A DNA stretch of 64,000 nt. Origin: Engraulis encrasicolus (lineage: Eukaryota > Chordata > Actinopteri > Clupeiformes > Engraulidae). The notes under the pieces were generated by a model. That model saw nothing but the letters and a program-made list of their open reading frames with translations, was not told the DNA's origin and ran no database searches. The stretch is from the NCBI RefSeq assembly GCF_034702125.1, contig NC_085872.1, forward strand, positions 28,427,634 through 28,491,633. The letters are read 5' to 3'. Below, piece by piece: positions 1 through 25,700 of this stretch (positions within the stretch are counted from its first letter, which is position 1; every line of letters begins with the position of its first letter). Position numbers and translations under genes: made by a program.

Positions 1-472
1 GCTGCTGTAGCTCATTTGCCTCAAGATTTGATATTCTGTGTAATCAGAGATTCTCTTATGCATACCTCAGTTGTAATGAGTGGTTATTTGACTTAATGTT
101 GCCTTTGTATCAGCTCAAACCAGTCTGTCCATTCTCCTCTGACCTCTGCCATCAATAAGGCATTTTTGCCTGCTCACTGTATTTTTTGTCGTTTTCGGAC
201 CATTCTTTGTAAACCCTAGAGATGGTTGTGTGAATATCCCAGTAGATCAGTCTTTTCTGAAATACTCAAATCAAGCCCAGCCATGCCATGTTCAAAGTCA
301 TTTCAATAGCCTTTCTTCCCCATTATGATGCTCGGTTTGAACTACATTAGATCAGCTCGACCATGTCTACATGCATAAATGCATTGAGTTGCCACCATGT
401 GATTGCCTGATCAGAAATTTGCCTCAATGAACAGTTGTAACAGGTGTTCTTAATAAAGTGGCCGGTGAGTGT
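1..472 (+). repeat. High-copy teleost interspersed repeat, 3' part
   Basis: The stretch up to the tail reading AATAAAGTGGCCGGTGAGTG matches, from memory, a very common fish repeat with this same ending. It is cut by the left edge of the window. It lies in an intron of smarcd3 just downstream of the exon at 565-666. The exact repeat class was not determined. Confidence 0.6.
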
Positions 473-564
473 ATATTAACACATACAGTAAATGTGTGAT
501 TGCAAGTGTAGCTGAATATGACTGGATAGTCTGACATGGATCCACATATCTTGTGTTAAATTAC

Positions 565-9407
<8,843 letters not shown>

Positions 9408-9482
9408 TTCCAATCAGAACAAGAAAAAGGCACCTCTCCCAGAATTCACTCTCCTCTCAGCTTCTCTTCCCCCTCTCTATCG

Positions 9483-9515
<33 letters not shown>

Positions 9516-9649
9516 TTTCCCCTTTCTCTAAAGAAGTGACCCTCCTCCCTGGCCCTGGCTTTGCAATAGTCCTGCTCCCACCCTCTCTCCGTTCTCCCTT
9601 CAAAAACCGAGTCAGCGTGTGGTCCAAGTCAAGTCTATGACTGCACATG

Positions 9650-9657
9650 CTCCCTCT

Positions 9658-9696
<39 letters not shown>

Positions 9697-9715
9697 GCTC
9701 TCTCACTACTCTACT
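9650..9715. repeat. (CT)n-rich tract upstream of smarcd3 exon 1
   Basis: CT repeats with CTAT and CTCG variants lie about 250 bp upstream of the smarcd3 start codon at 9405-9407. On the transcribed strand this is a GA tract and may lie in the 5' leader or proximal promoter. Confidence 0.85.
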
Positions 9716-10070
9716 TCACACACAGAGAGTGGAGGGAGAAGTGGGTGGGGGTCCAGTGAGGAGGCTTCTGATGGCCCACTCCACAGACACACGAGCATGC
9801 AGCTGCTCAACACCATTAATAAGCAGGCAGCAGAGTAGAGCCAAAACAGCAACAGCTCTCACCGACCAGCCAGAGAGACAGCAACCGCCTCCAACGACTA
9901 GAATGCATGCTTCTGATTGGTGGTACAGAACTATTCAATGTCCACGATCTGCTTCACAGTCTCTGCTGTCTTGAAAAAAGTACAACTGAAACGAAGCATG
10001 AACGCTGGATTAGATTTAGATGACACCTTAGCCAACACAAAAAAACATTGTACATACACACCAGGGCCTG

Positions 10071-10178
10071 CACAGTAAATTCTGCAGTGCTCATTTAACA
10101 CTTGGAGAGTTGATTTGACATCATTTGGACTCAAATGAACTCTTTAAGTGTTGAATTAACACTGCAACATTTACTGTG
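10071..10178. mobile_element. Small palindromic MITE-like element (108 bp)
   Basis: The left end CACAGTAAATTCTGCAGTG pairs with the right end CACTGCAACATTTACTGTG, and inner parts (AACACTT / AAGTGTT) also pair. It can fold along most of its length. No target duplication was identified with certainty and the superfamily was not assigned. Confidence 0.65.
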
Positions 10179-10392
10179 TCTGCATGCTAAAATGAGGTTT
10201 AATTTGAAATGAGTATACTACTGGAGTGGTGGACCCTGGGGTATGACACAGGAAGTTTGAACTGAATGGTCGCCAAGGGTCCGATCTGGGAAATGGGGCA
10301 AAAATGGGACAATTTAGTGTACGCCTGGGGATTTATTTGTACACACACACCACATGGTTTGTTGCAAACACACATGGGGTTAGGGAATGGGA

Positions 10393-10695
10393 TAGGGGTG
10401 TAAATCACAGCCTCCAAGACAATACGATTCAATATCGATATCTTATTATTCGATGCGATACGATTACATTATTTTCGATACTTAAAAATGCCTCACGATA
10501 TGGTACAATACGATTCGATACAAGTTTTTTCCAATTACTTTTCCACTTCTATTATGTTATGGAGATAGGGCATTGGGCAGGGGCCAGCGATTCGATTATT
10601 TTCGACACTTAAGAATGCCCCACGATGCGATGCGATTCAATCGTCAGATTATATCGCGATATATATATACATTTTGATTATTATTTACACCCCTA
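10393..10695. mobile_element. hAT-like non-autonomous element (303 bp)
   Basis: Ends TAGGGGTGTAAAT and ATTTACACCCCTA are inverted repeats. Flanking octamers GAATGGGA and GAATGGAA match at 7 of 8 positions, as expected for a hAT target duplication. The interior is rich in CGATACGATT repeats. Confidence 0.85.
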
Positions 10696-11107
10696 GAATG
10701 GAACAATGTCAATTTTCCTAAATGGCACTGAGTTTTGGTCAGTTCTCTGTGCATTTTATTTATATTCAAGTACATGAACATGCTTCTGAATCTGGAGTGA
10801 AAGACCCATTTGGAATGTAGAAGACCCCCTTCAAACGAAAAGGCAAATGAGGAATGGGAATGTCCCATTGAAACAGAAGAAAAGGTGGAGAATTCAGGGC
10901 TGCAAGTCCTCCTGAAAATCCCAGTGCGACTCTGTCCATTCAATTTATTTTGAAGCCGCTCCTATACAAAGGCGCACAACTTGTGGCCTAGTATGTGTTT
11001 TGACTTATTAAAAACAATAGCACATCTGCATTGTTGTTTTTTTAAATAGTGTTTCATTTTTTTAATTGTTTTCATAAAGCAGTCATATAGGCTATATTCC
11101 CATGGAA

Positions 11108-11304
11108 TAGGGGTTCCCCAACCTTTTCCAATTTGGGGCCCACTTGAAATTTCACAAATGTTTAGGGCCCGCCACCTCTGGCCCAATAAACATTAAATAA
11201 ATGCATAGTCAACAGCAACACACACACATAGTATTTTGATTTTTAGAAAAGGATTTCAAGGTCCACTTGGACTACCTTCAGGGCCCACCGTTTGAGAATC
11301 ACTG
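11108..11304. mobile_element. hAT-like MITE (197 bp)
   Basis: It starts TAGGGGTTCCCCAACC and ends GTTTGAGAATCACTG. Flanks CCATGGAA and CCATAGAC agree at 6 of 8 bases. The ends are typical of non-autonomous hAT repeats. Confidence 0.7.
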
Positions 11305-11869
11305 CCATAGACCATTACCTAATGCCTCTGCTCAACAGTCTTCTTTCCTCTACATTCACGGCTGTCTAAACTGGGTCAATATTGCCCCCTTGTGGAAAAG
11401 CCCGTTTTGGCAATAACCAAACTGCGAGAGTACACGTGAGCATATGAATCACTCCAAATGTTATGAGGTGCTGCTATCTTAGCAAGGGCCAGACAGCGTT
11501 TGACCAGAGACGTGTGCTTGGCCAAGAAAGGCAGCTTTGTTTGCCCACCTTTATCCTGAAGTGTAGAAAAGGATGTCAGATGACTGCATCTTGCATCTCC
11601 ATGGATGGAATGGAAGTAGGCATAACATATAGCCTACTTATGTCTGGCCCCGATTAAGGCAGACATTTGCTCTTGTAATAGTTTAAGATAGAACCTACAC
11701 TATGGAGGTTCTCTCGAACCGTCAGTGTCTGCCATTGTATTTTGGTAAACTAGAAATAGTGCAAATACAATACGAGGCCAAAATAATGTATAGCTATTTG
11801 AATAGCTTTGCTATTTGGACGTATCCAGTATCAGCCTAACGGAAAACAGTTTGGTTTTCTTTACTTCAG

Positions 11870-12320
11870 CCGCCCCCGGAGATGCTAGTCTCACACGTCG
11901 TGGCCAGGTGCGCTCAGACCGCGCGCATTCCTGCCACCCTGGTAGATTCTTGCGAGGAAATCAAGAGGAAACGGTTGATGACGCGGTAACTGATGCGCTG
12001 GCGTTATAATCCTACCTTTCTTTCCATTGCGGCGAGTTTGCTGCAAAGTGGAATCTGCAGTGGAAAAAAAATAAAAGCACCGTTATGTCCGGTACGCAGA
12101 ACTTCTTCGGCGTTTCAAACACCGTGACACCCCTCCCCTAGGACTTAAAACGGGATGGAAGGATGCTGGCCACAAAGGCCCCGTGTCTCCAAGACCAGCC
12201 GGTTACAGTTATGTTGTAGTGCGACAGTCCTGTCGGCGCACGCGCAATCCCCATCCGTGTATTTATTTAGTCGGTTTAAAGGGAACGTCGTCACGCTTGC
12301 TTTCTACACTGCTATGGCAA
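11870..12320 (-). promoter_or_regulatory. CpG-rich candidate promoter for the distal smarcd3 first exon
   Basis: CpG density rises here (for example CCGCGCGC at 11918-11925 and several CGTCG words) against an AT-rich surround. It encloses the candidate start at 12025-12027. It lies upstream of smarcd3 and about 1 kb downstream of the tmub1 stop codon. Confidence 0.4.
12016..12027 (-). CDS. smarcd3: Candidate alternative first coding exon of smarcd3 (encodes MERK)
   Basis: On the minus strand CGCCGCAATGG is a strong Kozak start, followed by three codons and a GTAGGA splice donor in phase 0. Joining it to the phase-0 acceptor of exon 2 would give MERK-RPGMASG. SMARCD3 genes in mammals are known to use alternative first exons joined at this same RPGM boundary. 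The surrounding 11880-12310 is CpG-rich and could be a promoter. This is inference from signals; no transcript evidence is available. Confidence 0.45.
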
Positions 12321-12549
12321 GCCAGCAAATGTAGACGTGGAAGACTGTTCCGACTGACTACACAGCTATCAGAGCTATGGCCCCATTGTTACAAAAGTAA
12401 AAAGAAAGTAAAAGCATAAGAGCTTCAGACTGCTCATTGAGTAGGCTACCTCAAACAATTGTAAAGGTACAAGATGGTGAAAACTTTTTTGAATCTAAAC
12501 CAGTGGATAGACACTAAATTCAATACAAAACACAACCCAGAAAACAGAT

Positions 12550-13158
12550 AAATAAAACAATGATTTAATAGATTTTGTCTTTGTTTCAAAAGCCGTATTT
12601 TACACAAATTATTCTTACTGTCTTGACATTTCAACAGTAATGCTGTCTTGACTGCTCGACCACCCTGTGTGAGACGGACAGGCAGATGGGCATTCCAGCA
12701 GCTTAGACAGTCACAGGACCAGCCATCTTTCCCACTTCCACCTAACCGCGCGCCGGGGGCAAGCTTCAGCTCCTCACTGAATGCTTGCGTGAGTGTGTGA
12801 CGAGAGAGCAATTGGGATAGGCACAATAAGCATCTCATTTAAAAACAAACAAAAAAATGAATTCTAGGAAATTACACGGTTAGTCTTTGACGGATAAAAA
12901 TGTGTTGTACGTCTGACAGTAATGGCAAGTAACCTGGATAACAGAAACACAAAAATGTGCTCAGCCAGACAAAATGACAAAAATGACAGACAGACATACT
13001 GAAAGCACACTGAGGAAAAAAATAAAACTAATTCAGACACTTCATTAAATTATCCGGTATCTCAATCGGAAACAGCTTCAAGAGTTCAGAGATCCATCTT
13101 AAAAGTCCATGTGTAGGCGGAGGTGAGTATGTGGATACACTTGTGAATTTGTGTCTGT

Positions 13159-13206
<48 letters not shown>

Positions 13207-13276
13207 AATTATGTGAATACTATATATATATTTAAGTGGCGTGCATCGAGGGATCACTAAACAAACAGAACTCGCC
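12550..13276 (-). other. Probable tmub1 3' untranslated region
   Basis: No coding potential is seen between the tmub1 stop at 13277-13279 and the smarcd3 distal promoter. I could not fix the polyadenylation site. A (GT)n microsatellite occupies 13156-13203. Confidence 0.45.
13156..13203. repeat. (GT)n microsatellite
   Basis: A dinucleotide tract in the predicted tmub1 3' UTR, about 75 bp beyond the stop codon. Confidence 0.95.
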
Positions 13277-16661
<3,385 letters not shown>

Positions 16662-17726
16662 GCTTGGCTGCGTCCCCTGATTAAGGCAACGCTAGGCTAG
16701 GCACCTGTACGGTAAAGCAAAACATTAAACTCATAGCAATAAAACAAGCTTTCACATGAAGCAAGAACCTAAATGGGTTCAAGCGTTCTGATCCTTCCAA
16801 GCACAAGTGCTAGGCCTGTCATCTGGCAGATATATAAACATTAGAGTTAGTGGTCTGTTTGAAAACTTTTCCTGAAACCAGTCTGCTTGGGTAATAAGTG
16901 ACATTTTCAACTGAATGAACCTTTTCTGTGCGTCAGCAACTAGGTCAGCATTAATCGTTTGGTTAATCTGCTGAGATTCAAGCAGCCCACCTTTGTACAA
17001 ATACGTTTGACAAAAACACAAATCCATTTCCGTATCAGTATCCTACCAGGTTCTTACAACTGCAATGTGTATAAGCATTGCTTACAGAAACAAAAGACGA
17101 CAGCAGGACAAACACCTTGTTTAAATTCATATTTCAAACAATTTATGCCGTCTCAACTGCGAGCCAGCCAGCCACAGCTGGTTATCGAGGGACATCATGC
17201 GAAGCGGCGTCATGACAGGTGTACTGACACCCAAGCTGGCCATTTGAACCACATAAGCCTGACCTTCAAGCAGTTGATAAATTGTGTAAACGCAATGAGA
17301 AAAAAACTTGAAAAGGAAAAACGTCAGAAAGGCATTGCCTACTATGGTTTCAAGAAGCCCTGCAACGAACACAAAATTAGCCGGGTAAACGCACAGGGAT
17401 CACAACATGCATTCTGTTGGAAATGCTGGTGATGTGTGTCACTGGCATACCAATGGCTAATGTCAAAATGTACATTGCATCCTTTACTTCATGTCATAGG
17501 ACACTGTTTTGATGTAGAAAGAATCGGAGTAATAACTAGCTAATTAGCAAACTGGCTAGCTACGTAGTCGAACAGTTTTCCAAAAATAAAAAAGCTCACT
17601 GCTGCGCCCTAAAGCCAGTTGTGTGCAGTAAAAACACGTACGTTCTAGACAACAGTTGATGCATTTGATCACAAAGCTATGAGACTAGTAAAATAATACT
17701 ACAGTGTAATAAATATCACAACTTAC

Positions 17727-17850
17727 TGTTGACACTTCAAGCCGCATCATCGTAAATACATTTCTCTCTGCTCCACTTTTGGTAGCACTTCCTGATTGTT
17801 GCCAGGCCGGAAGTGATTCAAAGTTGAGTCTGACTGGGAAATGTAGTTCA
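17727..17850 (-). promoter_or_regulatory. tmub1 non-coding first exon and promoter region
   Basis: On the minus strand AAGTGTCAACA is followed by the donor GTAAGT at 17726 and below, fitting a leader exon spliced to the acceptor at 16677-16678. Two ETS-type words lie just upstream: CCGGAAGTG at 17807-17815 (plus strand) and CACTTCC near 17787-17793, the usual composition of TATA-less housekeeping promoters. The start site itself is inferred. Confidence 0.5.
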
Positions 17851-17949
17851 GTATGTTATGCCACAGGATGAGCCGTTCAACTAGCAGTTATGTGGTAAGT
17901 TTTGTGTGCTGCTGAATAGAAACACGATGACAAAAGAGAAAAGGTTTCA

Positions 17950-19611
17950 AGATTGAGTTTTATATTATTTAATAATGTTTTTTTGTTTTTTTAACATATC
18001 CATTTTATATGTATAAACAAACTTTCCCACCCTGGCCTTCATCCCAACACATACACCCAGCCCCAGACCATACATTCAAAAGAACACCATCTTCAAATAA
18101 ATAATCTCTTTCCCACATAGCTGAGTAAAAGGTCCTTTAAACAAAGCAACGCTAAGCAAAGCAAACAGCAACAATGGCAGGAAAATGTTTCCTTTTTCTA
18201 CTCAAGTCTTAAAACCGACTCTCATATTTATTGTCAAAGTACACAAAAGGCAAACTTGACACTAATTGTATGATTCATGTACATGATTTAACAATGTCTG
18301 TATACATGGCCATTGGGTCTTGTCAAGGATGTTCATGTACATACTGTGTCCTCTCCATTAACACATTCCTCATTATGGATAACACAGTCAGCCACCCTAC
18401 CAGGTACAAGGCAAACTCAAATTCCAAGAACTTCGAATGTTCACATATACCCGAACAAGATTAATATCAGAGGCATGTGTATGTGTTGTACTTTTAAGTC
18501 ATTTCAAGCACACGTCACTGCACAGAAGTGCACATACCCAAGATTTTTAAGGAAATTATAAAGCTTAGAACTATAATAGGATCTGAAAACTGAGAAGGCT
18601 GGGTGACAGTTCTATAATCCACTGGGTGGTTTATTGAGCCTTTCTTTTAAATGACAGCTGAGTGCAGAATGCATTTCTGAGGAAATTAAAATAAATATCA
18701 TCCATTTTTTTGAAACATAAAAGTGGCACTCTGCTATATAATACAACATAAAACATTCTGAAAGTCTATGCTGCAGATTCCTCATTTAAACCTGCAAAAG
18801 GAAATTCATTTTTGTATCAATAATGTCATTACACCCCACTCACTAAATATTTGGTTACAAAGCCAGTCTTGGTGGCCAATTGTTTTTTTTTCTTCTCTCT
18901 GGTCAAGTATTCTGAAGAAATTACTAGAATAAATTGCAACTTAGACAATATTTGTGGTGCACAGGAGTAGATATCCCTTTAGCCTATCAAAAAGCAGCAT
19001 CATCAATTCCCATCTCCATGCTCTCTAGATGGACGACAAAAGAAAGAAAAAAAAAGAAAAAGAAACAGCACCACCAGAAATTGTATACACCCATTCCTTC
19101 CCTATAGCAAAGGCATTAAGTAACAGTACCTTGTCTGACATAAATAAAAAATTAATGTCAAAAGTGTCAGAGATTGCTTCGTTTCTTAGACAGTTGCCAT
19201 TAGTTGGCTCTTATGATGACTTGGTAACATAACCTCTGCACTGTATAGACAAACTGTAAAAATCAGAAAGTACATAAAAAATCATTTCAAGGCTTGCTTT
19301 ATACCCATTCTGAAACAAAAACAGCTTGGCCCTACAACTATGTTAGTGTAACGGCTAGTTAGTGTCCTGGCACCAAATAGTTTGTTGGCCATATAAAGGA
19401 CCAAGTTTCCCCACTCTCAAACACACATTCCCACAAACATCTCACACTGTCATCCCAAATAATAAATGATTTCAACTCAAACGTTCCTCTCAAAGCACAA
19501 TGCCACACTTTCTTTCTCTTTCTTTCGTTCTCTCTCTCTCTCTCTTTCTCTCACCCGGTGTCTCTAATTCATACACGCTCGGACACACACAGCCCTCTCT
19601 GATCTCCACTG
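17950..19611 (-). other. Probable fastk 3' untranslated region
   Basis: No coding potential is seen between the fastk stop codon (19612-19614) and the tmub1 promoter near 17800, leaving a 3' UTR of up to about 1.6 kb. TTTATT words on the plus strand (for example near 18226) could be polyadenylation signals. The end of fastk therefore lies within a few hundred bases of the tmub1 promoter. Confidence 0.5.
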
Positions 19612-19705
19612 TCATAAGGGCACCTCCAGCAGCTTTTTGTGAAGATACTGCTTCACCTCCTCAATTCCATTTAGCTTCTCCAACTCCAGATAGGGTAGCT
19701 GCAAA

Positions 19706-19782
<77 letters not shown>

Positions 19783-22700
19783 GGGTGATCAAAGTGAAAC
19801 TACCACATGAATCAGGTCTAAGCTTACTGCTGAGAAAACATTCATCATTTGAATAACAATAAAAAAGTAGTAGAGTAGTAAAAGTAGAGTCCTAAAATCC
19901 TTATAACTAAATCCAATTCCTTTCTGTTTGATGGAGTTGTACTGGTGGACTAGCCTAGTAAACTAGATGAACCTGCCCAGCAGCAAAAAATACTTCTGCC
20001 TGACAAGTTAGTCTAGTACAGCACTGTTGGAGGTCTGGCACAAAAGGATAGCAAACCCTTCCTCCAATCCCAATCACTTCCCTCTTCCCTTTGGGATCCC
20101 TCTTTTTGGAACTTGATCCATGTTGTAGGGGCACTTAAATGCAAGTGATCCAAGTACAAAAAACATGTCAGCCATCAGGAGCCTTGCATAATACACAGGG
20201 GTGACAGACCCTTAAATGTAGAAGAATGCACCGTCGAACAAGGCCTCAAGGGTGGAAAGGGATACGATTTTGCAGAATACACAATTCTCTAAAGCAGTCT
20301 TTCCCAACCAGGTGTATGTGTACCAAAAGATTTACTAGTACACACTGCAAGGTTGAAGGTGGAGGAAAAAATGATGATAAATGTATGAAGACTTGCAATA
20401 GTGAGTGGTTACTCATTAATGTCCATACTGTCTTAAGTCCATGTATAAGTACTGTCTATGTCTATACTGTCTATGTCCTTACCTAGATTAGTCTATGTCT
20501 AATGGGAAAGCAAGAAATGTAATTTCAAATTCTTTGTATGACCAGTGCATGTAAAGAAATTGACAATAAAACCTACTTGACTTGACTTACTCAAGTATGA
20601 CAAAAAAGGCTTAGGGGATATGTAAGGGTGATTCTGCCGAATCGGTAAATATTCCCAAATCCTTTTCAGTTTCTATATTGATGTTCACCAAGTTCAAAAG
20701 TAATATTCTTTCAAACTATATGATGTCTGCTCTTGTGACCTTGCACATTAGCTAGCTGGGACCTGGTAACAGGAAGGACAATTTCAGGCTTATTTGCTCC
20801 TAGCCATAAAGTTTGAAAGAATATTGCATGTTGACAACATTGCTAACTGCTACATTACTCCTAGAACAACATAACAATGTGAAAATAATGTGATTTCATC
20901 TATAATCAACAAATAAAAGAATGAAAGATAACTTTTTATTGTGAGGGACAGGGAATATGTACCGATTCGGCGGAATCACCCGTAACACAAAAAAAGTTGA
21001 GAAACACTGCTTTGAAGTAGGCTTGATTTAGAGTGTGTTGGCTTTGCCCACCTGAAGAATTATGTAGCCCAACAGCTGCAGGTGACGGTCTCTCATGGCT
21101 CTCGAGCCCACCAGCACGTCCGAGTTGTGGCAGTAGTGCCACTTGTCATTAACCGACATGATGACCCTGATGATGACGATACAAAGAATAGAAAAATTAG
21201 TCAGCACAAACACAAGGCAAAGTTTTCTCATACAACTGCTGACCACATAGTAGGTCAAAACTGTCTAAGACTGCTGCAGCCCAAACACACCTCTTGACCT
21301 GAGGATCTGCAGCCCCTCTCTGCGCGTCTGGGCAGTCCGTGGGGTGTAGCTGGGGTTGAGACGTGGGCACCATCTCCCCCTCGCCCCCCTCTGGGTATGC
21401 CACACCCTCATAGAAAGCTGGCAGCTCACAGTCTGCCCCAGGGGCAGTTCCTGCTGGGATGGGCGCTCCTCCCGTTTCGTCATCCAGGATTTTCCCGATG
21501 GAGAACTGGAAGAGGGAGTCCGGGCCGCCAGCGGGGCCGGTGCTAACGGGCCCCGCCTGGGTGAGGCAGTCCGAGGGGCTGCTGAGGGTGGAGCTGTCCT
21601 GACTCTCCAGGGAGTGCTCCTTGGCCAGGCTGGAGTAGTAATCTGTGGGCGCGTAGTACTGGGTGTACTCGAGGGGCATGCCTCCGTTGGCGCCACCGGC
21701 ACGCTGGGCGCCTGCAGGCTGGGGTGCGGGGCGCATGTGTGGAGACAGGTACGCCGCCGACTCGTCGCCCGGCTGCTGGTCGCCCCCGTCCTCCAACGAT
21801 GCGGTGAAAGGGGAGAACTTCTGGAAGTCGGAGGTGAGCACTGCCACTGGGCTGGAACCCTCCAAAGTCTTGGAGGCCACGGCCAGAGTCACGTTCCCAG
21901 ACGCTCGAATGGGGAGAACCCGACCCGAGTGGTCAATCAGCAAGAGGAAATCTGCAAAACAGCAAAAGCAAAGTGACAGAGTTACTGTAAATATGTTCTA
22001 GAAGGAAGAGACAGACAATTGTAGAATCTATTAATATAACCCAGGGTTTCCCAAACTGGCGTGCGTGCGCGTGCTGAATTGAGCAATGGCGAATATGTGT
22101 GTTTTTATACAGCATTCATGAACATTAATTAGTTTTTAATTGTATGGTGCTTTGTATATTTGAAAAAACATCAAGTTGAATTGGAAATGAGAATTCCCCA
22201 CATGGCCCTACATATTGCACAATGTGCAATGATTTGTGCAGTGAAGCCATATTTGACTGGCAATCAACACACCAACACATTCGCTTAGGGGGTGCATGAA
22301 CCACACTGAAATGTGCAACATTGAAATGTACAAGGGGACGCGCAAGGAAAAAAAGTTTGGGAACCACTGACATAAACTGATATTGTGCTTCATGAGCTGG
22401 TTGTTTTCTGTTACCCGTGTAGTATCCTGGGGCCAACACTTCATCTTGCTTGTAGCCATGCTCTCCCACCAGTTGTCTAAGTGCCTCAGCCACCAGCCCC
22501 TTGTAGCTGTAGGAATCAGAGTCAAGTCACAGCTATTCCACCAGCACAACACTGCCATTATAGAAATGAACATTTTGCTATAATATTACTTAAGTAGTAA
22601 CTTTTACATTTTATTGGACTGTGCTGCCCTAAAACCTTATAAACCTCGATGACTAGACTCTATAGGTCATATTGTGTTTTGTGTGTCTTTAATGTGCGTT

Positions 22701-25700
22701 TGCATGTGGATTGTGGAGAAGTGTCAAGACAAAATTCTGTGCAAACAGACAATGAAGTTTCATATCTTATCTTACAGATATAATTGTATCCGGAATTTTA
22801 CTATTCCAACTACCCTTTCTGTGTGGGGAGAAATTTGATGTGATTTTCGCAGCCCAGACTCATAGCCTGTTATGTACAGTGCCCTCCATAATTATTGGCA
22901 CCCCTGGTTGAGATGTGTTAAAAGCCTTAAAATAAATTCAGTGTTTATTGCAGAAGAATACTGTCACACTGAAAATGTTAGGAAAATGTAGCCTTCAACT
23001 CAAATGAATTGTAGGAAAATAAAAAAATCCCTGACTAAAAAATAATTATTTTTCATTAAATCACCTGTTCCACAATTATTGGCACCCTTAACAATTCCCA
23101 GGAAATAAATATAATTGAAGCATTTCTGTCATTTCTACAGTAGTTTACAAAGTTTACCAGAGTATGTAGGAACATTTAATTAGTAATTCATCACTTCCTG
23201 TTTCCCTGGGGTATAAATATGATGCGACACCGAGGCCATTTCTCTTATCCACTCTTAAACATGGGAAAGACAAAGGAACACAGCATACAAGTGAGGCAGA
23301 TGTGCGCCGACCTTCACAGGTCAGGTCGAGGCTACAAGAAGATTGCCACTCAACTGCAGCTGCCCATATCCACTGTGAGAGGAATAATTAAGAAGTTCAA
23401 AACAACTGGAACAGTGGTAAACAAGCCTGGACGAGGACCCAAGTTTATTTTGCCACCACGCACAGTGAGGAGGATGGTAAGAGAAATCAAAAGATCTCCA
23501 AGGCTCACTGTTACAGAATTACAACAAATGGTAGCATCCTGGGGCCACAAAGTCTCCAAATCAACCATCAGGCGCTGTCTACACGCCAACAAGCTGTTTC
23601 GGAGGCATGCACAGAGAAAACCTTTCCTCACCCACAATCATAAACGCAAATGTCTGGAGTTCGCCCAGCGGTATTGGGGCTTCAACTGGGACCGTGTGCT
23701 TTGGTCAGATGAGACCAAGATTGAGCTTTTTGGGAACAAACACTCTAAGTGGGTCTGGTGTGCCACGAAAGATGCGCATGCTGAAAAGCACCTCATACCC
23801 ACTGTGAAGTATGGGGGTGGGTCAGTGATGCTGTGGGGCTGTTTCGCTTCCAAAGGCCCTGGGAAGCTTGTTAGGGTGCATGGCATCATGAATGCTTTGA
23901 AATACTAGGACATTTTAAATCAAAATCTGTTGCCCTCTGCCCGAAAGCTGAAGATGGGCCGTCACTGGGTCTTTCAGCAAGACAATGACCCTAAACATAT
24001 GGCCAAATCTACACAGAAATGGTTCTCCAGACACAAAATCAAGCTCCTCCCATGGCCATCTCAGTCCCCAGACCTCAACCCCATTGAGAACCTGTGGGGC
24101 GAGCTGAAGAGGAGAGTACAGAGGAGAGGACCCAGGTCTCTGGATGATTTAGAGAGATTCTGCAAAGAGGAATGGCTGAAGATCCCTCTTTCTGTCTTTT
24201 CCCATCTTGTGAAACATTATAGGAGAAGATTAGGTGCTGTTTTGTTGGCAAAAGGGGGTTGTACAAAATATTAACAACAGGGGTGCTAATAATTGTGACA
24301 CACATTATTTGATGTCAAATAATTATTTCTTTATGTGGGATTTTTTTCCCCACTGAATAAATGCACTTGTATTGAAGGTTGGATTTTTCTCTTTTTTTCC
24401 ATTAAGGTCCCATATTATTTAGAAAAAAATAATAATAATTGGAAGCTAAAAAACACATCTCAACCAGGGGTGCCAATAATTATGGAGGGCACTGTATATC
24501 TACAAATCTCCTGCTCTAATTTTCCTCATGGCTGGCACTTATGTTGACAGGTTAGGACATTTCATACTGCCTGCATGATCCTCAGGCACATCAAGTTATT
24601 ACATGAAATCCTCTGAAAAAAGGAGGAGGAGGAAGACGCTCTTCTTCAGTCATCATATTTTCACAAAGCAGACAGGGCAAATTAGGCTTTTAACAACCCA
24701 TTGCTTGAGTACCGTGACTGGCCATGTAGGGTGACAGTGACCCGTGACCGGGACACTGACCTGTACTTGCGGTTGACCTCATCTGCTGTTAACGCGTGGT
24801 CGAACATGAGTACTTTGTGAGTGTCCTGCAAGCGCGGTCCACTGTAGTCCCGGTACTCAAGCTCAACAGCAGCATCCAGCAGGGACAAGTACCGCCGCAC
24901 AATGAGCGCATAGGGGCTGTCTATAGAAAACAAACAAAGAAAAGGAAAACATGTAAAAAAAGTTCACTTCTGATTACTGAGCTCATTTGCCTAACCTCAG
25001 GGACATGGGTTTTCTGGTTAAATAAAGGTTAAAAAAGGGACATCATTTTAAATGTCAATAGCAAAACGAGAAAGGAGGAGGCTTATGAATTTAGGAAACC
25101 ATATACTAACTAGATACAGTAATCAAATGAGGAGGATGGAGTTCTACGACCCAGAGAAATACTCAAAATTATCCTTTGAACCACAAAGACACATTTGGCT
25201 ACCTTGGCGCTGCATCCATACCATGAGAATGACAACACTTGACCACACCAGTGGTCCCATGACATTTAGTGACCAGCATAGGTTACTGTGGGAAATTCAA
25301 ATACCCCCCCCCCCCAAAAAAAAAGAGTCAAGGCTTATAATCTTACTAGTAACGTTGCTGATGAAAGGTGTGGAGAACACGCGGTGCAGCACGAGGCCTG
25401 GGAAATGTCCAAGCTGGAAGAGCGACATGAGGATGTTGACCGTCGCCAGTGGAGAGCTCAGAGCCTTCAGCTCCAGCACCGCCTCCAGCTTGGAGAAGAA
25501 CTGGCCCTCGTTGGCCGGCCTGTAGCTCATGCGGCTGAAGGGGAACACCAGCTTTTGGATGACCTGCATGAATAAGGATGGATCACCACACGTTGAGAGA
25601 GTAAGTGATTGTTTACATTTACTGCCATTTCAGCAGCTATGGCTATATCAAGGCCAATACAGATAGAAAAAAAATAGGGCTGGGACATTAATGCATTAAT

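Larger units (their letters stand above)
20295..21009. mobile_element. hAT-like element carrying nested repeats (715 bp)
   Basis: Ends CAGTCTTTCCCAACC and GTTGAGAAACACTG are inverted repeats. Flanks CTCTAAAG and CTTTGAAG agree at 6 of 8 bases. The interior contains a retroposon tail (about 20400-20590) and the GGGTGATTC element at 20626-20981. It lies in the fastk intron between the last two coding exons. Confidence 0.7.

Noticed and set aside
21356..21976. 206-codon plus-strand frame opposite fastk exon 7
   Set aside because: Shadow of GC-rich coding sequence; the minus strand continues FASTK with matching phases.
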